NCBI GenBank assembly: GCA_009691765.1
Contig: SIAO01000010.1
Coordinates: 1 to 64,000, forward strand
Direction: 5' to 3'
Length of the DNA: 64,000 nt
From: Planctomycetota bacterium
Lineage (GTDB): Bacteria > Planctomycetota > GCA-002687715
A program made the translations under genes and the position numbers. The notes under the pieces are model-generated. The model was not told the origin of the DNA, ran no database searches, and worked only from the letters and a program-made list of their open reading frames with translations. Shown piece by piece: positions 17,021 to 25,185 of the stretch. Each line of letters starts with the position of its first letter. The first letter of the stretch is position 1.

Positions 17021-18430
17021 ATGCGCACCAACGCCATCGGATCGTTCGCCCTCCTCGCACTCCTCTCTTTGCTCGTGTCCCCACAGCGTCTCGCAGCCCA
17101 AGAACCCACAGAAACTCTCCGTCGCGAAGTCGCTGAACTGCGCGCCACCGTGAACGCGCTGCGTGCGGAAGTCGAGCTCGCCAAAGCTGCCGGAGCTGGC
17201 GCCGCAGAAAAAATGAAAGCGCTGCAAGCACTGCTCGCAACCCAAGAAGGCGCTGCTCTCGAAAGTGAAATCGGTTTCGGTGTGACCAAGATCGGTGGTT
17301 GGGCAACCCGCGACGCCAAGCGCCTCGCTCTCGGGGGCTACTTCGACACCGAGTTTCGCGTGGATCACGCCGGCGCGCAGAACGACACTTTCGATCAGCA
17401 CCGCTTGGTGTTGCAGCTCGAGTCGGACATCGGCGGACCAGTGAGCTTCCGCAGCGAGATCGAGTTCGAAGGTGGTGGCTTTGTCTCAGGCAGCGGCAAC
17501 ACCCTCACTGGCAACCAGATTCTCATCGAGTTCGCCGAAGCACACGTGGCGATCAGCGACGCGATCAATTTCAAAACAGGATCGCTGTTGGTGCCGTTCA
17601 ATCGTTTCAACTACGAGCACGATGCGCCACTGCAAGAGCTCACCGACCGCCCGCTGGTGGACCGCCGCGTGGTGCCCACGACTTGGAATGATTCCGGCAT
17701 CGGCATCTACGGCGCGTTTCATCCGTCCTTCGCCACCATCGACTACGACATCGTGCTCGTGAATGGCCTCACCGAACGCATCAACGCGGTGGATGGCACG
17801 CGCAACGCTCGCGCATCGTTCCGCAGAGACAACAACGACAACAAGACGCTTGTAGGGCGCGTTGGATTCGGCTTCGATGTCGCGTTTCTTGATGCCCTCG
17901 GCTTCGGCGTCAGTGGAATGCTCGGCAAATACGACGACGAAAACCGGCAGCAAGCGTCGATGATTGGATTCGATTGGAAAGTGCGCAAAGGCCCGTTCGA
18001 GATCGTCGGCGAGTTCGCCAAGCTGAGTTTGGAGCGCGGGCCAGGTGAGATCAGCCCAACACCACCAACGCTTCCTGTGCCCCAAGGCATGGACGGTTGG
18101 TACCTCGAAGCGCGCTACCGCTTCTTCCCCGAGTCATGGCGCGGCGCAGGCTTGTTCGGGCCCAAGAGCACCTTCACCCTCATCGGGCGCTACGACCAAG
18201 TCGATTCCGACACCGCAGGCGTGGCGGTGGACTTCGCCACCGTCGGCAACCCACTGCTCTCGCGCGGCGACGCCTACCGCGATGACCGCCGTCGCCTCAC
18301 TCTTGGGCTCAACTTCCGCCCGACGCCGCAGTCCGTCGTGAAGTTTGAGTACCAGTGGTTCCTCGAGCCCGCTGGCATTCCCGACGTCGACAACGACCGC
18401 GTCGTGGCTTCTTTCGCCACCTACTTTTAG
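17021..18430 (+). CDS. Outer-membrane porin (phosphate-selective porin O/P-like), probably iron-regulated
   Basis: A 469-residue exported protein. A signal peptide (residues 1-26, ending LAAQ) is followed by a short coiled coil (about 28-75, LRREVAELRATVNALRAEVELAK) and then a beta-barrel. The barrel shows alternating strands such as ALGGYFDTEFRVDHAG, RLVLQLESDIGGP and FRSEIEFEGGGF, and it ends in phenylalanine (FATYF), typical of outer-membrane insertion. This architecture matches OprO/OprP and DcaP-like porins. GAGG lies before the ATG. A Fur-box-like site precedes it and a lipocytochrome gene follows by 9 bases, so uptake of iron or an iron-linked substrate is more likely than phosphate. 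Confidence 0.8.
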   Translation: MRTNAIGSFALLALLSLLVSPQRLAAQEPTETLRREVAELRATVNALRAEVELAKAAGAGAAEKMKALQALLATQEGAALESEIGFGVTKIGGWATRDAKRLALGGYFDTEFRVDHAGAQNDTFDQHRLVLQLESDIGGPVSFRSEIEFEGGGFVSGSGNTLTGNQILIEFAEAHVAISDAINFKTGSLLVPFNRFNYEHDAPLQELTDRPLVDRRVVPTTWNDSGIGIYGAFHPSFATIDYDIVLVNGLTERINAVDGTRNARASFRRDNNDNKTLVGRVGFGFDVAFLDALGFGVSGMLGKYDDENRQQASMIGFDWKVRKGPFEIVGEFAKLSLERGPGEISPTPPTLPVPQGMDGWYLEARYRFFPESWRGAGLFGPKSTFTLIGRYDQVDSDTAGVAVDFATVGNPLLSRGDAYRDDRRRLTLGLNFRPTPQSVVKFEYQWFLEPAGIPDVDNDRVVASFATYF

Positions 18431-18439
18431 GACCGCATC

Positions 18440-18703
18440 ATGAAACCACACCTGCTCTGGTGGCTTGCGCTGCTCCCCCTCGTGCTGGCCGCCTGCGTCA
18501 CCTTGGACGACTACCGCTTCGCTGACGGCACGTTGGATGGCGAACGCCTCTACCAACGCCGCTGCAGCACGTGCCACGACACTTTCGAGCGGCAGGATTA
18601 CCCCACTGCCGAGTGGCCCACCTACGTGGAGCGGTACGGCCCTCGCGCCGGCCTCAACCCAGAAGCCCGCGCCGCGGTCCTGCGCTATCTGACTAAGCAA
18701 TAA
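18440..18703 (+). CDS. Small monohaem cytochrome c lipoprotein
   Basis: An 87-residue protein with a lipoprotein signal (LPLVLAAC, lipid on Cys18) and one haem-binding CSTCH motif (around residues 36-40). A short helix with a tyrosine/arginine-rich tail follows, without a second haem. A distal methionine ligand is not obvious, so the second axial ligand is uncertain. It would sit in the periplasm anchored to a membrane. It is co-transcribed with the Fur-box porin (9-base gap), suggesting electron transfer tied to iron acquisition or iron redox at the outer membrane. Lgt in this window would lipidate it. Confidence 0.75.
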   Translation: MKPHLLWWLALLPLVLAACVTLDDYRFADGTLDGERLYQRRCSTCHDTFERQDYPTAEWPTYVERYGPRAGLNPEARAAVLRYLTKQ

Positions 18704-18734
18704 TGATGACGCCGATTCAGTAATCCGCGGGTGC

Positions 18735-18773
18735 AAAAAACCGGGGCCCAAAGTGCAACGCGCCTCGGGCCCC
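18735..18773 (-). terminator. Rho-independent terminator (minus strand), possibly bidirectional
   Basis: GGGGCCC (18743-18749) pairs perfectly with GGGCCCC (18767-18773). Read on the minus strand, the stem is followed by GG and six T residues (18740-18735), a classical intrinsic terminator. On the plus strand it follows the cytochrome gene by about 40 bases with only TACTTTT after it, so it could also help end the porin operon. Confidence 0.75.
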
Positions 18774-18980
18774 TACTTTTCGGTGTGGACCCCGCCGGAT
18801 CCAACCCGCAACCCTCACAAACCCAGTGCGGCGAACCGCACTTCCACGCCTGTTGTCTGCTCCGCCACAGCTCCGGGACGACCCGGCGCCATGGGTTGAA
18901 CTTTCGGGTGCCGCTTCCGGCCCCTCGCCCCTATGGCCGCAAGCATGACTTGCGGTAGGGGCAGGAACTCCAAGTTCACC
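18735..18980 (-). ncRNA. Candidate structured non-coding RNA of about 240 nt
   Basis: The 430 bases between the cytochrome and nfuA genes hold no gene, but the minus strand has dense nested stems ending at the terminator above. From its 5' end: TGAACTT (18978-18972) pairs with AAGTTCA (18903-18897), enclosing a long hairpin GCCCCTA/CCGCAAG...CTTGCGG/TAGGGGC (18962-18927). AACCCA (18897-18892) pairs with TGGGTT (18825-18820), enclosing CCGGG-TCGT-CCCGG and a perfect AGTGCGG-TTCG-CCGCACT hairpin (18842-18825). GGATCC/GGGTCC forms another. An AT-rich stretch upstream (about 18990-19060) could hold the promoter. I see no signature of tmRNA, RNase P, SRP or 6S RNA, nor a riboswitch target gene downstream. 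The 5' end is uncertain. Confidence 0.5.
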
Positions 18981-19133
18981 TATAGATGTCGCGCCAAGAG
19001 AAAACGTGACAAGAAAACTGGAAATTTTGTTCAAAAGGCAAAAGTTCGTGGTTTGGGAACCTCCGAGATGCAGCGGCTGCGTGCGCCCGAGGGCAAGCCT
19101 CGGTAGCATGGGCGCCTTGGGAACCGCTTGAAA

Positions 19134-19730
19134 ATGCAGGGAACTAATGACATTCGCATCATCGCTCGCCCCCAACCCAGCCCGCTCAAGTGCGATTTTG
19201 AAGTAGATCGGCCTGTGGTGGAGGGAACTGTGTGGTTTGGCGACCAGGGCGCCGCAGCAGGTTCACCTCTCGCCGAGAAACTCTTCGCGCTGCAAGGGGT
19301 GCAGAGCCTCCTGATCCGCGGGACCATGGTCACAGTCACCCGCACGGCGGATGTGGAATGGATCACGCTGGCCAAAGCCGTCGGATCTGCGATCCGCGTT
19401 CAACTTCAAAGTGGTGAAATGTGCGTGGCGCCAGCCGCACTCGGTGGCAGTCAACTGGACCAGTCCATTCGCGTGCGCGTGCAACGCATCCTCGACGAAG
19501 AGATCAATCCTGCCGTCGCGATGCACGGCGGCACCATTTCGATTCTCGATGTGCAGAACGGCATCGTCTACGTGCGCATGGGCGGCGGTTGCCATGGTTG
19601 CGCGTCGTCCACCGCAACTCTCAAGCAAGGCGTGGAACAAGCTGTGCGCGCAAAGGTGCCGGAAGTCGTGGACATTCTCGACACCACAGATCACGCAGCC
19701 GGCACGAACCCGTACTACGCGCCTCACTGA
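19134..19730 (+). CDS. Nfu-type iron-sulfur scaffold/carrier protein
   Basis: A 198-residue cytosolic Fe-S carrier. The N-terminal part resembles the Nfu N-domain (SPLAEKLFALQGVQSLLIRG, residues about 42-62). The C-terminal NifU-like domain has the cluster-binding CxxC in MGGGCHGCASSTATLKQGVE (residues about 144-163), the defining feature of NfuA. By family it receives a [4Fe-4S] cluster and hands it to target enzymes. The abundant Fe-S enzymes implied by korAB and leucine synthesis are plausible clients. Start ATG 19134 was chosen over a TTG six bases upstream. It is followed after 7 bases by a DUF971 gene, a known partner domain of Fe-S carriers. Confidence 0.88.
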   Translation: MQGTNDIRIIARPQPSPLKCDFEVDRPVVEGTVWFGDQGAAAGSPLAEKLFALQGVQSLLIRGTMVTVTRTADVEWITLAKAVGSAIRVQLQSGEMCVAPAALGGSQLDQSIRVRVQRILDEEINPAVAMHGGTISILDVQNGIVYVRMGGGCHGCASSTATLKQGVEQAVRAKVPEVVDILDTTDHAAGTNPYYAPH

Positions 19731-19737
19731 GCCCACC

Positions 19738-20076
19738 ATGAGCACGCCGGTTCCTGTCAGTGCCGACCTCGAAGGCGAGCACACCTTGGTGCTGCGTTGG
19801 TCCGATGGCCCGACGCTTTGGTACGCGCTGGATGACCTGCGTGCCAACTGTCCGTGCGCTCCCTGCAACCCCGAGCCTGGCGCAGCACGCGCGCCGCGTG
19901 GCGCCTTCGAGGGCATTGGCATCACGAGTCTGGAAGAAGTAGGCACCTACGCGCTGCGCTTGCACTTCAACGATGGGCACTCCACCGGCATTTACACCTA
20001 CGAGCGCTTGCACGCATGCGGCCATCCTCCGGGGCAAGTGCCGCCACCAGAGATGCCAGCGCGCTTCGAGGTTTGA
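19738..20076 (+). CDS. DUF971 (gamma-butyrobetaine hydroxylase-like N-terminal domain) protein
   Basis: A 112-residue stand-alone DUF971 protein. Typical features are LRWSDGPTLWYALDDLRANCPCAPC, with a Cys-rich CPCAPC centre, the GIGITSLEEVGTYALRLHFNDGHSTGIYTYERL core, and a closing proline-rich segment. In other bacteria and in eukaryotic carnitine enzymes this domain binds metal, and it is often fused or adjacent to Fe-S carriers of the Mrp/NBP35 or Nfu kind. Here it follows an Nfu gene by 7 bases, so a role in Fe-S cluster handling is inferred. Confidence 0.85.
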   Translation: MSTPVPVSADLEGEHTLVLRWSDGPTLWYALDDLRANCPCAPCNPEPGAARAPRGAFEGIGITSLEEVGTYALRLHFNDGHSTGIYTYERLHACGHPPGQVPPPEMPARFEV

Positions 20077-20086
20077 GGAGCCACTC

Positions 20087-20548
20087 ATGTCTGATCTGAA
20101 CACACTGCTCGCGGAGGTTTCGATTTTCGTGCCGACCTTGGACCTCACGCAACCAGCAGCAGCGGAAGCGGCGCTCGAAGCACGTTTCCCGGCGCGTGGG
20201 CCGCAAGTGGCTGCACTGCGTGCGGCGGCCGAGGCTGCAGTGGCAGCGGGCTCGATTTGCAACAAGGGTGAAGGCGCCCTGAAGTACTCGCGGCTTGCGA
20301 AGGCCGAGAATGATCCGGGCCGTTGCTCCATCGACGCCGTTTCCATGACCGACACCGAAGGGCCGTTTCACACTCACGTCAAAGGCGAAGTGTGTTTGTG
20401 CTTCCCAGACGACGCGCAAGTCACTTTCGAAGGCCGCAACGCCACATGGATGGTGCTGCCTGTTGGCTCGCGTCACGCACCACGCGTAGAGCACGGCCAC
20501 ATGCTGATTCTCTATTGGTGGCCAGGTGGCGCAGTGCTGTGGGGTTGA
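20087..20548 (+). CDS. DUF4863 / 4-hydroxylaminobenzoate lyase-like protein
   Basis: A 153-residue small cupin-like enzyme. The FHTHVKGEVCLCFP segment and the later RHAPRVEHGHMLILYWWPGGAV give the metal-binding histidines and ending seen in the PnbB family, which converts 4-hydroxylaminobenzoate to protocatechuate in nitroaromatic degraders. No other gene of that pathway is nearby, so the true substrate may differ. GAGGAG eight bases before ATG 20087 fixes the start. It lies in the nfu-DUF971 operon, 10 bases after the preceding stop. Confidence 0.7.
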   Translation: MSDLNTLLAEVSIFVPTLDLTQPAAAEAALEARFPARGPQVAALRAAAEAAVAAGSICNKGEGALKYSRLAKAENDPGRCSIDAVSMTDTEGPFHTHVKGEVCLCFPDDAQVTFEGRNATWMVLPVGSRHAPRVEHGHMLILYWWPGGAVLWG

Positions 20549-20553
20549 GCGCA

Positions 20554-20877
20554 GTGCACGTCGATGTTGTGCATGTGAGCGTGCGCTGGGAGAAGTTGCC
20601 GAGCGCGGAACTGCTCGTCGATTTGAATGGCGCCGAGGAGTTCGTGCCGCTGCGACGCATGGAAACCAAGGCCACGACGCAAAACTACGAGTTGGCGCTG
20701 TGCTGGTCGTTGAAAGCGCTGCTGCTCATGAGTCCACAAGACGCGCGTTACGCCGAACTCGAGTGGCGCCTCGAACACAACGGGAAAGTTGTTGCGGCGC
20801 GCAAGGTCGGGCAAGGAGTGCTGGGGCCAACACAACCGCTCGACTTGTTGGCGGCGGCAGATCCTTTCGCAGTGTGA
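20554..20877 (+). CDS. Small hypothetical protein
   Basis: About 107 residues from GTG 20554. A TTG at 20545 overlapping the previous stop as TTGA is also possible, and several in-frame GTG codons make the start uncertain. The protein is a mixed alpha/beta domain without cysteines, signal peptide or recognised motif. Visible segments are VSVRWEKLPSAELLVDLNG, NYELALCWSLKALLLMS, and LEWRLEHNGKVVAARKVGQG. It closes the nfu-DUF971-DUF4863 operon and converges on the alpha/beta hydrolase with 7 bases between stops. Confidence 0.55.
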   Translation: MHVDVVHVSVRWEKLPSAELLVDLNGAEEFVPLRRMETKATTQNYELALCWSLKALLLMSPQDARYAELEWRLEHNGKVVAARKVGQGVLGPTQPLDLLAAADPFAV

Positions 20878-20884
20878 CGCGCCC

Positions 20885-22291
20885 TCAGTTTTTCTGCGGC
20901 AGCGCCAACACGAAGGCGCTCAGATTTTCGCGAAGTCCATCGACACATGCTTTGGCCAACATGCCGTACTCCTGCACGCCGCCGGTGTAAGAGCGCTGAA
21001 ACAAGTGATTCGCTTGCGGCAGTGTCAGCGCTTGCAGCAACGCAGGGCGATCAGCGAACGCAGCTTCAATGGCGGGCTTGTTCATTGAAGGGGGCACTTG
21101 CAAGTCGCGCGCACCGAACAGCGCAAGTGTGGGGCAACGCACTTTGCTGAGAGTGGCTGCCGGGTCGTAGTCGATGAAGAAGCGCATCCACGGATTGTCG
21201 AAAGTTGCGCGGGCCTGGCTGCGATAGAGCTTGAGAAATTCCGCTTCATCGCCACGGCTGTCTTTCGGCATGAGTGCGAAAGCCGCCGTCGCTTCTTCGT
21301 CCACCAGTGCGTGCACGGCATCCAAGCTTTCCGTAGTGCGCATCCAATGGAAGATGGCTTCTTGGAGTTTGCGTTTGGCTTTCGCCGCCTTCTCGCTGCC
21401 ACCACCAGCGCGCAGCAACAGTTCCCCTTGGCGGAACAGCAGTTCGTCGCCGCGCACGCAGCTCGGAGCCAACAGAATGGTGAACGCTACAGATTCGTTG
21501 CGCACCGCAACGATGGGCGCAATCATGCCGCCTTCGCTATGTCCGAAGATGCCGCAACGTGCGGGGTCCACAGACTTTTGCGTGCGCAGAAAGTTGAAGC
21601 AAGCTTCGGCATCGTCCGCGTTAGTAGCTGTCGTAACCGTGGCCTGACTGCCCGTCGAAGCGCCCACGCCGCGGTCATCACAGCGCAACACCGCAATACC
21701 TTTCGCGAGCAAATCCTCGGCGAGATAACGGAACAGCGGGAAGCCTGCCACTTCCTCATCGCGGGTTTGCCCGCCAGAGCCCGTCACCATGATGAGCGCG
21801 GGGAATGGGCCCGTGCCTTCCGGCAGCGAGAACGTGCCCGCAAGCTCATAGCCTTCGCGCGTGATGCGCACTTCCGTGTGCACACCGGGCAGCGCGACAC
21901 TCACAGCCGCTTGCAGTGGACCGCGCGCCAGTTTGAACTTCGCTTTCACAGCGCCTTGCAGAAACTCGCCAGCAATTTTTTCGCCATCACGCTGGCCATC
22001 GAACTTCGCTCTACCAATGCCTGCGGGCAATTCGAAATACACCGTGGGGTGTTCGTAGCGCACCGCTTCAAGCGCGAGCGCCTTGGCCCCTTGCTCGGGA
22101 ATATCGATCTCTGCCTTGAAACCCGACTCCACCGGAGTGAAGCGCACTTCAATCTTCAGCTGCATGCCGGGCGCGAGCAAGATTGCTCCATTCCACGGGC
22201 CATCAAGACTCGCCACTTCTTGCGGCCCGCACGCCGCCACCGGCAGCGCCATCATCAAGCCCACCACAAGCGCAACAATATTGGTCTTCAT
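20885..22291 (-). CDS. Exported alpha/beta-hydrolase (dienelactone hydrolase/S9-like)
   Basis: A 468-residue exported hydrolase. Its signal peptide ends in LPVAAC, so it may be a lipoprotein. An N-terminal beta-rich domain (about 30-150) precedes the alpha/beta-hydrolase fold. Visible are a PALIMVTGSGGQTRDEE oxyanion-hole strand, GIAVLRCDDRGVGASTG, the nucleophile elbow GHSEGG, a CPTLALFGARDLQVP aspartate strand, and a C-terminal LPQANHLFQ histidine. These are the catalytic Ser-Asp-His elements. The substrate is probably an ester or acyl peptide; it cannot be specified. It stands alone on the minus strand, downstream of the Gfo/Idh/MocA operon terminator. Confidence 0.82.
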   Translation of the reverse strand: MKTNIVALVVGLMMALPVAACGPQEVASLDGPWNGAILLAPGMQLKIEVRFTPVESGFKAEIDIPEQGAKALALEAVRYEHPTVYFELPAGIGRAKFDGQRDGEKIAGEFLQGAVKAKFKLARGPLQAAVSVALPGVHTEVRITREGYELAGTFSLPEGTGPFPALIMVTGSGGQTRDEEVAGFPLFRYLAEDLLAKGIAVLRCDDRGVGASTGSQATVTTATNADDAEACFNFLRTQKSVDPARCGIFGHSEGGMIAPIVAVRNESVAFTILLAPSCVRGDELLFRQGELLLRAGGGSEKAAKAKRKLQEAIFHWMRTTESLDAVHALVDEEATAAFALMPKDSRGDEAEFLKLYRSQARATFDNPWMRFFIDYDPAATLSKVRCPTLALFGARDLQVPPSMNKPAIEAAFADRPALLQALTLPQANHLFQRSYTGGVQEYGMLAKACVDGLRENLSAFVLALPQKN

Positions 22292-22376
22292 CACCGCGAT
22301 ATTACGGCACGCAACGAACTTGGCACTGCGCAAACTGACCAGCCCATGTTCAGCGACATGGCGTTTGCCATAGCGC

Positions 22377-22417
22377 CAAGAAAAGGCCCCCGAAACAGCC
22401 GCTCTGCTCCGGGGGTC
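22377..22417 (-). terminator. Rho-independent terminator after the Gfo/Idh/MocA pair
   Basis: On the minus strand GACCCCCG (22417-22410) pairs with CGGGGGCC (22392-22385), followed by TTTTCTT (22384-22378). It lies 30 bases after the stop of the first oxidoreductase gene and should end that operon before the alpha/beta-hydrolase gene. Confidence 0.8.
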
Positions 22418-22447
22418 TTTGCGACACAAACGACTTTCAGGTGGGGC

Positions 22448-23761
22448 CTACACGAATTTTGTGATTCCCGGCATGGCCACGGGCGGCATCAATGCATCAC
22501 CAGAGCGCAGACCCGCAGGAGTCAAATCCTCCTGCGATTCCCAAGCCTGCTCCCAAGTGATCGTCCCCCCGGTGTAGGCAGCCATGCGGCCCATGATCGC
22601 CATCATGGTGCTTTTCACCATGTAATCACCATTGTTGATTGTTTTTCCGGCACGCACGGCAGCAACGAGTTCATCCCACTCGGTTTGATACATGTTGTTG
22701 CTTGGGCCGGTGTACTTCCACGCATGCGCACCATCGATGCTGTGCTTGAACACATCGCACACACCTTCGGAACCGAAGAGATGATCGGACACATCATTCG
22801 CGCATCCATCCATCTGTCGGCACCAAAAGAAGCCTTTCACTCCATCGGGCCATGTGTAGACCAAAGAGAAGTGGTCGTAGATATGGCCGAACTTCGCATC
22901 GGTGCGAACTTGGCGTCCGCCCATGCCGATGACCTTCGCTGGCGCCACATTTTGCTGCGCCCACAAAAGTTTGTCCAGTGAGTGAATCGCTTGTTCGTTC
23001 AAATGATCGCCAGAGAGCCAGTTGAAGTAGAGCCAGTTGCGAATCTGGTAATCCGCTTCGCTCCATTCAGGCTTGCGTCCGTGATGCCACAAACTCCCTG
23101 TGAGGTACGCGCACTGCATTGCTCGCAAGGTGCCGATGCCACCAGCGTGAACCTTTTCAAAGGTGGCGCGCATGCCGTTGTCGTAGCGCCAGCAAAGACC
23201 GCTGACGACCACAAGTCCTTTTGCAGCAGCGTCTTTACACGCTTTGCGCACGCGGATGAGGCCCGGCGTGTCCACCGCCACAGGCTTCTCCACAAACATG
23301 TGCTTCCCCGCTTTCACAGCGCGTTCGATGTGATCAGGGCGGAAGCCTGGCGGCGTAGCCAAGATGACAATGTCAATGCCCGCGGCCAACACCTTGTCGA
23401 TAGCGTCGAAGCCAGAGAAGCGCCGTTCTGGCGGAACATCGACGCGCGTGCTGATCGGTGCTGGTGCGCCCGGCGCCGCCGGCGTTTCATCTTCAGCGAG
23501 CAAACCTGCCAACGCACGCTCGACGCGCTCTGGAAACATGTCTCCCAACGCAACGAGGCGCACATTCGGATCTGCATTCAGCGCATTCACTGCAGCGCCT
23601 GTGCCGCGCCCGCCACAACCGACGAGGCCAACACGCAATTCATCGCGCGAGCGCGCGCCCATCGCCGACAGCGGACTCGCGCTAAGCAATCCGCCCATCG
23701 CCACGGCGCCAGTAGCGCCAAGAAACATCCTGCGATCCACACCATCATTCGCCATGTTCAT
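22448..23761 (-). CDS. Tat-exported Gfo/Idh/MocA family oxidoreductase
   Basis: A 437-residue NAD(P)-dependent oxidoreductase with a twin-arginine signal (DRRMFLGATG, residues 9-18) typical of planctomycete members. The Rossmann start is RVGLVGCGGRGTGAAV; the nicotinamide-site motif is EKPVAVD; a C-terminal beta-sheet domain carries WLSGDHLNEQAIHSLD. By family it oxidises or epimerises sugars or inositol derivatives with bound cofactor in the periplasm; the sugar is unknown. GGAG precedes ATG 23761. It follows a paralogue by 14 bases, and the two share long stretches in the same order (GCGGRGTGAAV, RNWLYF.WLSGDH, MGGRQVRT), so they arose by tandem duplication. Confidence 0.9.
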   Translation of the reverse strand: MNMANDGVDRRMFLGATGAVAMGGLLSASPLSAMGARSRDELRVGLVGCGGRGTGAAVNALNADPNVRLVALGDMFPERVERALAGLLAEDETPAAPGAPAPISTRVDVPPERRFSGFDAIDKVLAAGIDIVILATPPGFRPDHIERAVKAGKHMFVEKPVAVDTPGLIRVRKACKDAAAKGLVVVSGLCWRYDNGMRATFEKVHAGGIGTLRAMQCAYLTGSLWHHGRKPEWSEADYQIRNWLYFNWLSGDHLNEQAIHSLDKLLWAQQNVAPAKVIGMGGRQVRTDAKFGHIYDHFSLVYTWPDGVKGFFWCRQMDGCANDVSDHLFGSEGVCDVFKHSIDGAHAWKYTGPSNNMYQTEWDELVAAVRAGKTINNGDYMVKSTMMAIMGRMAAYTGGTITWEQAWESQEDLTPAGLRSGDALMPPVAMPGITKFV

Positions 23762-23775
23762 TTCAAAAGCTCCAA

Positions 23776-25056
23776 TCAGGTTTTGCTGCCCGGCACAGGC
23801 ACCGGAGGCACAGACACAGCGCCCCATGTGTATTCCGTCAATCCGGGAGGCGCTGCCGAAGCATTGAGCGCGTCGTCCCACGAGATTTCGCTCCCCGAAT
23901 AGGTGGCCATACGACCCATGATGGCCGTCAGCGTGCTTTCCGCCACATACACCGCCTCGTTGTGCGCTTTGCCGTTGCGGATGGAGTCGAAGAGCGCATC
24001 GTGCTCGCTCTGATAGGGGTTGTTCTGCTCGCCAGTGTATTTCCACGGCGTCGCACCTTCGATGGACCAGCGCTCGCCGTCCATGTGCACTTGGCCTTTG
24101 CTGCCAAGTAAGTGCTCGCTGACGTCGTTGCGGCAACCTTCAATCTGGCGGCATTCACTGAACATCCAAGTGCCATCGGGATATTCAAATTGCACCGCAT
24201 GGTGGTCGAAGATATTTCCAAATTGCGGCGCAGTGCGCACTTGCCGCCCGCCCATGCCCAGCGCGCGCTTTGGGTGCATGCCCTTCGCCCAATTGACGAC
24301 ATCGAGATTATGCACGTGCTGTTCCACGATGTGATCGCCGGACAACCACACGAAGTACAACCAATTGCGCAACTGCCACTCCATGTCGCTCCAGTTTTCC
24401 TTGCGCTCGCGACTCCAGAGGAATCCCATGTTCCAAGCGCAGCGCGCGGCCACGATGTCGCCGATAGCGCCGTCCTGCACACGCTGCATAGTTTCGAGAT
24501 AGCCCTTCTGGTGATGCCGCTGCAAGCCACACACCACCGAGAGCTTCTTCTCACGCGCAACCGCTGCCGCCGCCAGCACCTTGCGCACACCGAAGCCATC
24601 AACAGCCACCGGCTTCTCAAAGAACACATGCTTGCCTGCGGCCACTGCAGCTTCGAAATGTTGCGGGCGGAAATGCGGCGGCGTGCAGAGCAACACCACA
24701 TCCACATCGCTATCAATGAGTTTCTGCGCGGCATCAAAGCCGGTGTAGCAACGCTCGGGCGTCACCTTCACTCTCGCTTCCACACCGTGGTCCTTGTCTT
24801 TCAACTGGTGCAACGCGTCCTTGAGCCTGTCCGGAAATGCATCGGCCATGGCGACCAATTCCACGGGGCCTTGCGTGGAGAGCGCTTGCACGGCAGCGCC
24901 CGTGCCGCGACCGCCGCAACCGATGAGCCCAACTTTCAGCGGCGCTTCATTGCCGTTGTGCACGCGCATGCCGCCGCTGTTTCCGAGAACGCCGTAAGCC
25001 GCCATGGAAGCAGATCCATAGCGCAAGAAATCCCTCCGGGAATGAGGGTGCAGCAT
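23776..25056 (-). CDS. Tat-exported Gfo/Idh/MocA family oxidoreductase (paralogue)
   Basis: A 426-residue paralogue of the downstream gene. The twin-arginine signal is SRRDFLRYG (residues 6-14). The nucleotide-binding motif GLIGCGGRGTGAAV, the EKPVAVDGFG motif and the substrate-domain WLSGDHIVEQHVHNLD are all intact. ATG 25056 is preceded by GGAG with good spacing. Tandem pairs of such exported dehydrogenases are common in Planctomycetota and are thought to act on polysaccharide-derived sugars. The fucosidase elsewhere in this window is compatible with that diet, but no direct link is visible. Confidence 0.9.
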   Translation of the reverse strand: MLHPHSRRDFLRYGSASMAAYGVLGNSGGMRVHNGNEAPLKVGLIGCGGRGTGAAVQALSTQGPVELVAMADAFPDRLKDALHQLKDKDHGVEARVKVTPERCYTGFDAAQKLIDSDVDVVLLCTPPHFRPQHFEAAVAAGKHVFFEKPVAVDGFGVRKVLAAAAVAREKKLSVVCGLQRHHQKGYLETMQRVQDGAIGDIVAARCAWNMGFLWSRERKENWSDMEWQLRNWLYFVWLSGDHIVEQHVHNLDVVNWAKGMHPKRALGMGGRQVRTAPQFGNIFDHHAVQFEYPDGTWMFSECRQIEGCRNDVSEHLLGSKGQVHMDGERWSIEGATPWKYTGEQNNPYQSEHDALFDSIRNGKAHNEAVYVAESTLTAIMGRMATYSGSEISWDDALNASAAPPGLTEYTWGAVSVPPVPVPGSKT

Positions 25057-25185
25057 CGAGTCACTCCGCTGGTGTCATTAGGAACGCGCACGAACGCAGT
25101 TGCGCACCACGCTCAGTGGCATGCTCCTGCGACCGACGCGGACTCTACCAGCCACCGCGGCGAAAGTGCCAGTGCTTCTTGTGAA

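Noticed and set aside
18735..18980. tmRNA, RNase P RNA, SRP RNA or 6S RNA
   Set aside because: No tag peptide or tRNA-like acceptor end, no GAGGAAAGUCC-type P4 sequence, no SRP GGAAG loop in its proper context, and no single long 6S hairpin; the family remains unassigned.
21098..22981. Plus-strand open frame of about 620 codons
   Set aside because: It is antisense to the alpha/beta-hydrolase and crosses into the oxidoreductase gene without homology or ribosome binding site.
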